Assembly: GCA_013329495.1 (NCBI GenBank)
Contig: DUKC01000015.1
Coordinates: 1-11,229 of the forward strand
DNA: 11,229 nt
Reading direction: 5' to 3'
Origin: Thermoplasmata archaeon
GTDB lineage: Archaea; Thermoplasmatota; E2; UBA9212
The notes below the pieces were generated by a model. It saw only the letters and a program-made list of their open reading frames with translations, was not told the DNA's origin and searched no databases. This document shows, in pieces, positions 1 through 7,400 of the stretch; the first letter of the stretch is position 1; each line of letters opens with the position of its first letter. Both the position numbers and the translations under genes were made by a program.

Positions 1-168
1 AGGAGAAACCCAATTTCAGAAAAACAAAGAAATATCTCTGGAGCCCCGGTAAATTCCATAGAACTGTAGGAGATGCAGATCTTGAAACTACCATGTGTAA
101 GAAATCCGGGAGTAATCCATCAGACCTCCCTATCTGAGTTTTTCCAAACGGGAAGCCCCGCACTTTAG
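1..168 (+). pseudogene. tnpB: Decayed C-terminus of an IS200/IS605-family TnpB (OrfB), cut by the window edge
   Basis: Reading in frame from base 1 gives a peptide that continues, apart from one in-frame TAG at 67-69, to the residues TGSPAL followed by TAG at 166-168. From memory, TnpB proteins often end in a segment like EAGSPAL whose stop codon lies inside the right-end hairpin, and that is the arrangement here. Only the C-terminal tail would be in the window; the RuvC and zinc-finger regions would lie upstream and cannot be checked. The internal stop suggests a decaying copy. The tail is poorly conserved in this family, so the call rests on the terminal residues together with the hairpin. 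The alternative is non-coding DNA with a chance hairpin. Confidence 0.55.
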
Positions 169-184
169 TGCGGGAAGGGGGGCA
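141..184 (+). ncRNA. Right end / 3' part of a TnpB-associated omega RNA, with conserved hairpin
   Basis: A perfect 7-bp stem, CCCGCAC (157-163) with GTGCGGG (168-174), encloses a TTTA loop. It is preceded by GAAGC-like sequence and followed by a G-rich run ending near GGGGGGCA (about 184). This layout, with the TnpB stop codon in the loop and stem and a purine-rich tail at the element boundary, is typical of IS605-type right ends, where the omega (reRNA) scaffold ends and its guide begins. The exact boundary, the 5' end of the RNA and whether it is expressed cannot be judged. No T-tract follows the stem, so it does not resemble an intrinsic terminator. Confidence 0.5.
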
Positions 185-203
185 TAAAGTCTCCAAATTA
201 CCC

Positions 204-233
204 GCAAATGTTTAATATCTTTAATAATATATA
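204..233 (+). promoter_or_regulatory. AT-rich promoter-like segment (TATA box candidate) for the operon
   Basis: The stretch between the mobile-element end and hdrC is strongly AT-rich, with TTTAATAT at 211-218 after a purine-containing GCAAATG that could serve as a BRE. If the host is archaeal, a TATA box here predicts transcription starting near 240, at the hdrC start codon, which would give a leaderless or nearly leaderless first gene. That would explain why no Shine-Dalgarno sequence precedes this ATG. No convincing bacterial -35/-10 pair was seen. The position is inferred by eye only. Confidence 0.35.
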
Positions 234-239
234 GAGCAT

Positions 240-794
240 ATGGAAGGGAGGTCTACACCTAAAGAACCAAATTTTAATTTTACAAAAAAAATAATGGATA
301 GTGGAGGAGATACATTAAATCTTTGTATTCAGTGTGGAACGTGTACCGGTAGCTGTCCCTCTAGCAAAATAACCGCACTCAGAACAAGAAAGCTGATAAG
401 AAAGGCGCAACTCGGCTTGGAAGATGAAATATTCTCCACAGATGACCTTTGGCAATGCACTACCTGCTATAGATGCTATGAAAGATGCCCAAGAGGAGTT
501 GATGTTCCAAGTATCATCATTATTCTACGAAATATGGCAGTGAAGAGGGGGGACCTGGCAGAGGCACATCAAAAAAATGCGGGTTATATCATCAATACCG
601 GACACATAATTCCCTTTGGAAAAAAACAGGAGGCTATGAGAAAGAAAGTAGGATTAGATCCAACCCCACCCACAACCCTGAGTTCTGAAAAAGCGCTGAA
701 AGAGGTCAAAGCAATAGTGAAAAAAACTGGCTTTGATAAGTTAATTACTGGATCTGATAAATCAATTAAAAATGAGGAATCAAATGAGAAATAA
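240..794 (+). CDS. hdrC: Heterodisulfide reductase subunit C (HdrC), two [4Fe-4S] clusters
   Basis: HdrC relays electrons between the HdrA flavoprotein and the HdrB active site in cytoplasmic HdrABC complexes. The 184-residue protein has the two expected cluster motifs, CIQCGTCTGSCP (C29, C32, C35, C39) and CTTCYRCYERCP (C73, C76, C79, C83). A conserved tail follows, with TGHIIPFG and a C-terminal TGFDKLI, and the length matches soluble HdrC. No Shine-Dalgarno lies before the ATG at 240. The next ATG (294) would remove FTKKI-type residues that align with the N-terminus of methanogen HdrC, so 240 is preferred and may be leaderless. A GGGAGGT at 246-252 inside the gene has no start codon at a suitable distance. 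This is the first gene of the operon, and its 3' end overlaps hdrB. Confidence 0.93.
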   Translation: MEGRSTPKEPNFNFTKKIMDSGGDTLNLCIQCGTCTGSCPSSKITALRTRKLIRKAQLGLEDEIFSTDDLWQCTTCYRCYERCPRGVDVPSIIIILRNMAVKRGDLAEAHQKNAGYIINTGHIIPFGKKQEAMRKKVGLDPTPPTTLSSEKALKEVKAIVKKTGFDKLITGSDKSIKNEESNEK

Positions 795-1668
795 AGCGAA
801 ATATGGTCTATATCTGGGTTGCATAGCCCCTCTTAGATATCCTGGAATAGAGAGTTCCACCAGGGAAGTTTTAAAAAAACTGGGAATTGATTTCATCGAT
901 TTAGAGGGGGTGAGCTGCTGTCCGGCACCGGGAGTTGTACGTTCTTTTGATATTGAAACATGGTTGGCTCTTGGAGCACGAAATCTTTCTATTGCGGAAG
1001 AGAAAAGAGTAGAAATGCTGACCATCTGTAACGGATGCTTCGATTCGCTTTATGAGTCGGCTTGTTCCCTCGATGATGAAAAAACGAGAAAAAGAGTGAA
1101 TGATATACTCGTATCGGCGGGAGTTCGTGAATACCAAGGGACAACAAAAGTAAGACACGAGGTTGAGGTACTTTACAATGAAGTAGGTCTTGAGAAGATC
1201 AGATCATTGGTGGTGAACAAACTGGATCTTAAGGTGGCGGTACACTACGGTTGTCATTTTTTAAGCCCAAGTAAATACAAAAAGATAGACGACCCAGAGA
1301 GACCTACCATACTGGACGACTTAGTCGAAGCAACCAATGCCAAAAGTGTATCATACAGGGACAAACAGGCATGCTGCGGAGCCGGTGGAGGTGTAAGAGC
1401 AAGGTTACCGCAGGTTGCTCTTGCAATGACAGAAGAAAAGCTCAAAAACATTACGGAGGCTAAAGCTGATTGCATAGTTACTCCCTGTCCTTTCTGTCAT
1501 CTTCAATTTGATCGCGGGCAAAAAGAAATGAACTATAAATACACGATACCGGTATTACATATATCCCAATTATTGGGTCTTGCTTTTGGAATAAATAAAG
1601 AAAAATTGGGATTTGAATCCCACTACGTACCTGTAAAATTACCTGCAAGACAATGGGAGGAAAGATGA
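784..1668 (+). CDS. hdrB: Heterodisulfide reductase subunit B (HdrB), disulfide-reducing catalytic subunit
   Basis: HdrB carries the two noncubane [4Fe-4S] clusters that cleave the CoM-S-S-CoB disulfide in methanogens; bacterial homologues may use other disulfides or DsrC. Both CCG-type domains are complete. The first has C13 (LGCIAP), C45-C46 (SCCPAPG) and C82/C85 (CNGC). The second has C157 (YGCHFL), C197-C198 (ACCGAGGG) and C235/C238 (PCPFCH). Because all cluster ligands are present, a genuine disulfide-reductase site is expected. An upstream in-frame ATG exists at 772, but GAGGA at 774-778 is well placed for the ATG at 784, giving a 294-residue protein that begins just before YGLYLGC as is usual. 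The gene overlaps the hdrC end by 11 nt and the next gene by ATGA, so translation is likely coupled. The actual disulfide cannot be told from sequence. Confidence 0.93.
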   Translation: MRNKAKYGLYLGCIAPLRYPGIESSTREVLKKLGIDFIDLEGVSCCPAPGVVRSFDIETWLALGARNLSIAEEKRVEMLTICNGCFDSLYESACSLDDEKTRKRVNDILVSAGVREYQGTTKVRHEVEVLYNEVGLEKIRSLVVNKLDLKVAVHYGCHFLSPSKYKKIDDPERPTILDDLVEATNAKSVSYRDKQACCGAGGGVRARLPQVALAMTEEKLKNITEAKADCIVTPCPFCHLQFDRGQKEMNYKYTIPVLHISQLLGLAFGINKEKLGFESHYVPVKLPARQWEER

Positions 1669-2564
1669 AAAAATCAAGGGGAAGCAATAAAGCATTACCT
1701 ATTGGAGAAGAAATAAAGGAAAAGGTTGGAGCAGTGCTGGTCGTAGGAGGAGGAGTAAGTGGCATCCAGGCATCCCTTGATCTGGCCAATTCGGGGTTTA
1801 AGGTTTGTCTGCTTGACAAATTTCCATCTATTGGGGGAACGATGAGCCAACTGGATAAGACATTTCCCACCAATGATTGTGCGATGTGTATTCTGGCTCC
1901 CAAGCTTGTAGAAGTTAGCAGGCATCCAAACGTTAGTCTGATCACAAATGCCGAAGTTGAAAGCGTAGAGGGAACCCCGGGTCATTTTGGAGTAAACATT
2001 AAGAAAAAAGCCAGATCCATAGACGAAACTGCGTGCACTGGTTGTGATATATGTTTAGATAACTGTCCAGTAAGGAATAAACCACAAATTTCAAAGCCCG
2101 AAGTAGTTCTTATAAAAGATGAAAAGATCGACGCAATAACGGACAGATATAAAGATAAGGAAGGCTCACTGATACAGGCTCTGCTGGACGTAAACAGTCA
2201 ATACAACTATCTGCCAGAAAATGAACTCAGATACATTGCAGAAAGATTGGATTTACCTTTAAGTCAGGTGTATAGCATAGGCTCTTTTTATTCCGCATTC
2301 ACATTTAAACCCAGAGGAAAGCATCTCATCAGAGTTTGTACAGGCACTGCTTGTCATGTGAGGGGTGCATCGAAAATTTTGGAAGAGGTGGAAAGAAAAC
2401 TTGAGATAAATCCGGGAGAGACCACGGAGGACAAAACGTTCACTCTGGAAACGGTCAATTGCCTTGGCTGTTGTGCGCTGGGACCTGTAATGGTGGTTGA
2501 CGAGGATTATCATGGTAAGCTCACCGTGAACAAAGTGGAAAAGATCCTGAAAAGTTATGGATAA
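1665..2564 (+). CDS. Hybrid subunit: HdrA N-terminal piece fused to NuoE-type [2Fe-2S] thioredoxin-fold domain
   Basis: The start at 1665 is chosen because GGGAGG (1655-1660) precedes it and it shares ATGA with the hdrB stop; an ATG at 1653 lies in front of that ribosome site. Residues 22-135 of 299 are the beginning of an HdrA. They contain a dinucleotide-binding VLVVGGGVSGIQA, the IGGTMSQLDKTFPTNDC region with CAMC (C72, C75) and ILAPK, and a CTGCDICLDNCP ferredoxin motif (C124, C127, C130, C134). The HdrA sequence then stops. After a short linker, residues 165-299 are NuoE/HydC-like, with C225-x4-C230 and C266-x3-C270 binding a [2Fe-2S] cluster. The rest of this HdrA is found in the protein starting at 4424. 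The hybrid presumably sits at the interface between the NADH module and the HdrA flavin centre. The methanogen-type N-terminal HdrA domain is missing here. Confidence 0.88.
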   Translation: MKKSRGSNKALPIGEEIKEKVGAVLVVGGGVSGIQASLDLANSGFKVCLLDKFPSIGGTMSQLDKTFPTNDCAMCILAPKLVEVSRHPNVSLITNAEVESVEGTPGHFGVNIKKKARSIDETACTGCDICLDNCPVRNKPQISKPEVVLIKDEKIDAITDRYKDKEGSLIQALLDVNSQYNYLPENELRYIAERLDLPLSQVYSIGSFYSAFTFKPRGKHLIRVCTGTACHVRGASKILEEVERKLEINPGETTEDKTFTLETVNCLGCCALGPVMVVDEDYHGKLTVNKVEKILKSYG

Positions 2565-2574
2565 GGGAAGCACG

Positions 2575-4422
2575 ATGAAATTAAATTCACCTGAGGAATT
2601 GGAAAAACTTCGAGAAAAAATATTATCTGAACGGGATCCAAATAAACCATGTATTGCTATATGTGCTGGTACTGGCTGCCTTGCCCTTGGGGCCCAAAGG
2701 GTTATTAACGCTTTTAAAGAAGAAATTAGAAAGCAGGAACTTGAGGCTGAGGTGGATATCAGGGAAACTGGTTGTCCTGGCTTTTGCGAAAAGGGCACGG
2801 TGGTTGTCATTTACCCTGAAGGCATCTGTTACTTCCAAGTACAACCGGAGGATTCCCCTGAGATCATTTCGGCCATAAAAGAGAAAAAGATAGTTGATCG
2901 GCTTCTTTATACCGATCCTTCCACCGGTAAAAAAGTGATTCATGAACATGAGATACCTTTTTATAAGAATCAAACGCGCCTTCTTATTGATAGTAATGTT
3001 AAAATCGATCCTAAAAACATAGAAGATTATATCGCACTTGGTGGATATTCGGCCCTATCAAAAGCATTATCTCGGATGACTCCCGAACAGGTGCTGGAGG
3101 AAGTGAAGAAATCCGATTTGAGGGGGCGTGGTGGTGGAGGATTTCCAACGGGAAGGAAGTGGGAGACTACACGCAATGCTCCCGGAGAACCTAAGTATGT
3201 AATCGTTAATTGTGATGAAGGAGACCCTGGGGCTTTTATGGATAGGGCTCTTATGGAAGGAAATCCCCACAGCGTTCTTGAGGGTCTAACCATTGGTGCA
3301 TATGCTATTGGATCCCATGAAGGTTTTATATATATACGACAGGAATACCCTCTGGCTGTGGAGAACGTTAAGATTGCTTTAAAGCAGGCTAAAATTTATG
3401 GGTTCGCGGGCAAAAATATCCTTGGCTCAAATTTTGATTTTACCATTAAAGTGCACAGAGGTGCGGGCGCATTTGTTTCGGGGGAATCAAGTGCCTTGAT
3501 GACCGCATTAGAAGGAAAAGTGGGAGAACCAAGACCAAAACATATCCATACATCCATCGAGGGGCTATGGAACAAACCCAGCAACTTAAACAACGTTGAA
3601 ACGTGGGCAAACATTCCTCTAATAATAAACAGGGGTGCAAAGTGGTTCTCCAGAATTGGAACAGAAAAGAGTAAAGGGACAAAGATATTCTCTTTGGTTG
3701 GTAAAGTAAACAATACAGGTTTGGTGGAAGTTCCAATGGGAACAACCTTAAGAAAGTTAATTTATGACATTGGGGGAGGAATACCCGAGGGAAAGAAATT
3801 TAAAGCTGTCCAGACAGGTGGACCCTCTGGCGGTTGTGTACCAGAGAGCCTGATCGATCTGCCTATTGATTTTGATGAACTGAAAAAAGCCGGGTCAATG
3901 ATGGGATCTGGTGGAATGATCATAATGGATGAAGACACGTGCATGGTCGATGTCGCAAGATACTTCCTTAATTTCTTGAAGGATGAGTCTTGTGGTAAAT
4001 GTACTCCCTGCAGAGAGGGGGTAGCGCAGATGCATGCCATCCTGACAGACATCTGTGAAGGAAGAGGAACAGAGAACGATCTGGAGTTACTGGAAGAACT
4101 GGCAGAAGTGGTAAAAGACACGTCTTTGTGCCAGCTTGGTGCCACCTCGCCCAACCCGGTGCTATCCACATTGCGATATTTTCGAGATGAGTATAATGCA
4201 CACATCATGGATAAAAAGTGCCCTGCAAGAGTTTGCAAAGCACTAATTCACTATTCTATAATTGAAGAAAAATGCACTGGCTGCGGTCTGTGTGCAAAGA
4301 AATGTCCGCAAGGAGCTATTATTGGTGAACGGAGAAAACCCCACGTCATAGATCAAAGCAGGTGTATCAAATGCGGTATCTGTTTTGACAGTTGCAGGTT
4401 CGATGCCATAGAGGTGAAATAA
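2575..4422 (+). CDS. nuoF: NuoF/HydB-type NADH dehydrogenase subunit with FMN, NADH site and extra ferredoxin domains
   Basis: This is the diaphorase subunit that exchanges electrons between NAD(H) and iron-sulfur clusters through FMN. Domains in order are: an N-terminal [2Fe-2S] thioredoxin-like domain (about 25-100; CAGTGC and CPGFC), the flavin/NADH core with GRGGGGFPTGRKW (about 183) and NCDEGDPGAF (about 211), an SLBB region (about 365-450), the N3-type cluster ESCGKCTPCREG (about 473), and two C-terminal ferredoxin motifs, CTGCGLCAKKCP and CIKCGICFDSC (from about 567). At 615 residues this layout equals the HydB subunit of NADH-linked bifurcating hydrogenases rather than respiratory NuoF, which lacks the end domains. 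ATG 2575 follows AAGGGAAG; an in-frame ATG at 2557 overlaps the previous gene. No hydrogenase large subunit is nearby, so its partner is most likely HdrA. Confidence 0.93.
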   Translation: MKLNSPEELEKLREKILSERDPNKPCIAICAGTGCLALGAQRVINAFKEEIRKQELEAEVDIRETGCPGFCEKGTVVVIYPEGICYFQVQPEDSPEIISAIKEKKIVDRLLYTDPSTGKKVIHEHEIPFYKNQTRLLIDSNVKIDPKNIEDYIALGGYSALSKALSRMTPEQVLEEVKKSDLRGRGGGGFPTGRKWETTRNAPGEPKYVIVNCDEGDPGAFMDRALMEGNPHSVLEGLTIGAYAIGSHEGFIYIRQEYPLAVENVKIALKQAKIYGFAGKNILGSNFDFTIKVHRGAGAFVSGESSALMTALEGKVGEPRPKHIHTSIEGLWNKPSNLNNVETWANIPLIINRGAKWFSRIGTEKSKGTKIFSLVGKVNNTGLVEVPMGTTLRKLIYDIGGGIPEGKKFKAVQTGGPSGGCVPESLIDLPIDFDELKKAGSMMGSGGMIIMDEDTCMVDVARYFLNFLKDESCGKCTPCREGVAQMHAILTDICEGRGTENDLELLEELAEVVKDTSLCQLGATSPNPVLSTLRYFRDEYNAHIMDKKCPARVCKALIHYSIIEEKCTGCGLCAKKCPQGAIIGERRKPHVIDQSRCIKCGICFDSCRFDAIEVK

Positions 4423-4423
4423 G

Positions 4424-7400
4424 ATGAAGATTACCATCGATGACAGAGAAATCGAGGCTGAAAAGGGGCAAACGATATTGGAGGTTGCGCAAAAGGCTGG
4501 CATCGAGATACCAACTCTGTGCTATAATAAAGCCCTTTCACCATATGGTGCCTGTAGACTGTGCACGGTTGAGATGACAAAGGGAAAGCGTTCGAAGTTA
4601 GTCACAGCATGCACCTACCCGGTGGAGGATGGTATTACGGTAAAAACAAAATCCGAGCGCGTTTTAAAAGCGCGCAGGGTGATCATGGAACTCTTGTTGG
4701 CCAGGTGCCCCAATTCAGATGAGATAAAGGAGCTGGCTGCTCGAATGGGCGTAGTGAAGAGCAGATTCAGAACCCTGGGCGATCCTACCGAAAAATGTAT
4801 TCTGTGTGGTCTGTGCGTACGCACGTGTCAGGAGTTAATGGAAGTTAACGCAATCGGTTTTGCGGGTCGTGGAATGAAGAGAGATATCACAACTCCTTTC
4901 GATAAACTCTCAGACATCTGCACAACCTGCGGTGCATGTGAATTTGTCTGCCCCACCAACTCCATTAAATTAAATGAGATCACCGGAAAGAAACCAGTAC
5001 CCCTCCTTTCCGAGTTTAATATGGGTCTGATCTCGAGACCAGCGATCTACAAACCATTTCCTCAGGCTGTTCCAAACGTGCCAAAGATAGACAGGGATAA
5101 TTGTATGCATTTCCTTAAGGGATCCTGTGGAGCCTGTGAACGATTTTGCGACGCAAAAGCTATTAAATACGACCAAGAAGATGAAACCGAAAAGCTGGAT
5201 GTAGGGTCCATAATTCTAGCTCCTGGATTTAATGAATTTGACCCCTCTTTGAAAAGGGAATATGGTTATGGTATCTATCCAAATGTGGTCTCAAGCATAG
5301 AGTTTGAGCGTTTATTGTCTGCATCTGGGCCATCCGGGGGGCACGTCCAGCGACCATCTGATGGGAAAACCCCAAAAAAGATAGCCTTCATCCAGTGCGT
5401 TGGCTCTCGAGATGCAAACACAAATGAGTATTGCTCCTCTGTCTGTTGCATGTATGCAATTAAGGAGGCGATCGTCATAAAGGAGCATGCTCCGGGTGTA
5501 GAGCCACACATATTTTTTATGGATATCAGAGCTTTTGGAAAGGAATTTGATGATTACTATACGAGGGCTAAGGAAGAGTACGACGTAAGATTTACGAGGT
5601 GCAGGGCAGCTAATGTAGAAGAAACAGAAAACAACGACCTAATCCTAAGTTATGTTGAAAATGGAGAGCCAAAGGAGGAAAAGTTTGACTTTGCCGTGCT
5701 GTCCGTTGGACTTGAGGCGCCAAGAGATTCTCAAGAACTGAGTGAAAAGCTCGGAATAGAATTGAATAAGTATAATTTCTGCTCAACCAAGACGTTCTCT
5801 CCGCTTGAAACATCCAAACCAGGCGTTTACGTGTGTGGCGTTTTCAGCGGTCCAAAAGATATCCCCGATACAGTGGCACAAGCATCAGGAGCTGCAGTAA
5901 AAGCATCGAGTTTGATCTCATCTGAAAGAGGGAAGCTGGTAACGATAAAAGAATACCCACCGGAAAAAAAGATAGAGGGTGCAGCCCCGAGAATAGGTGT
6001 TTTTGTTTGCCATTGTGGTATAAACATAGGAGGAGTCGTCGATGTCCCGGCAGTTACCGAGTATGCAAGAACTCTGCCAAATGTGGTCTATGGTGAAGAT
6101 AATCTGTATACATGCTCTCAAGACACACAGGAAAGGATAAAGGAACAGATAAAGGAACAAGATCTGAATCGCGTCATCGTAGCATCATGTACACCAAGAA
6201 CGCACGAACCATTGTTTCAGGAAACCCTAAGAGAAGCTGGCTTGAATCCCTATTTATTTGAATTTGTGAACATAAGGGATCAGTGCTCATGGGTTCATAT
6301 GCACGAGCCGGAGAGAGCTACTGAAAAAGCAAAAGATTTGGTAAGGATGGGTGTGGCAAAGGCCAGATTGCTTGAACCATTGCAGAGGGAAAAAACAGAA
6401 GTAACCCCTTCTGCTTTAGTGCTTGGTGGAGGTTTGTCCGGAATGATTGCAGCGCTCGAAATAGCCAAACAGGGATTTGAAGTCCATTTGGTGGAGAAAG
6501 AGAGCGATCTGGGAGGAAACTTACGCAAATTACACTACTTGCTAAGCGGAGAAGATCCAAAAAAGAAATTGAAAGAATTGATTAAAGAAGTTGAGGAAAA
6601 CCAAAGAATTCACGCGTATACAAATACTATTGTAACAAATGTTGAGGGGTATATAGGAAACTTTAAGACTACTTTAATGAACAAAAATGAAAATAAAGTG
6701 GAGATAGAACATGGAGCTGTGGTGGTTGCAACTGGTGGAGAAGAATACAAACCAAAAGAATACTTATACGGCGAAGACACCCGCGTTATCACTCAACTAG
6801 AACTCGAAGAAAAAATGTCTGAAAGTAATTTTGAGACACAAAAAGTGGTGATGATTCAGTGCGTTGGCTCAAGAAATGATGAAAGAACATATTGCTCCAG
6901 GGTTTGTTGCGCCCAAGCGATAAAAAATGCGTTAAAGATAAAGGAGAAAAACCCAGATTCCAACGTTTACATTCTCTATAAAGATGTGCGAGCCTATGGA
7001 TTCAACGAGGCTTATTACAAAGAAGCGAGTGAGAATGGTGTGATATTTTTTAGATACGATGATGAAAACAAACCAAAGGTTGAAAGGGAAAATGGCATTT
7101 TAAAAGTCTCTTTTCTGGAACCTATACTAAATGAAGAATTCGCGATAGAGCCAGATTTATTGGTTCTGAGTGCTGCAACCCTGCCTCCAAAAGGGAATGA
7201 ATACTTAGCAAAGATGTTGAAGGTTCCATTGAGCAAGGATGGCTTCTTTTTGGAAGCCCATATGAAGCTGAGACCTGTGGAATTTGCTACAGACGGGATT
7301 TTTCTGTGTGGTTTGGCTCATTCACCGAAGCCTGTAGACGAGTCAATATCCCAGGCATGCGCCGCCGCTTCTAAGGTCTGTACAATATTATCAAAGCCAT

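Noticed and set aside
157..174. Perfect stem-loop as an intrinsic transcription terminator
   Set aside because: No T-run follows; a G-rich run does. The fit to an IS605 right-end hairpin, with the TnpB stop in the loop, is better.
294..794. Alternative hdrC start at the ATG at 294
   Set aside because: It would remove the FTKKI segment that aligns with methanogen HdrC N-termini, and no ribosome site lies at a proper distance before it.
1478..1945. 155-codon open frame on the minus strand
   Set aside because: It overlaps the hdrB C-terminal cluster motif and the HdrA FAD region on the other strand; no supporting signals.
2259..2810. 183-codon open frame on the minus strand
   Set aside because: It spans the junction of two well-supported plus-strand genes (NuoE hybrid and NuoF); its composition looks like a shadow frame with no family signature.
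6136..6159. Tandem repeat as a regulatory or CRISPR-like element
   Set aside because: There are only two 12-bp units, in frame within a coding helix and without spacers; most likely a coding coincidence or tiny duplication.
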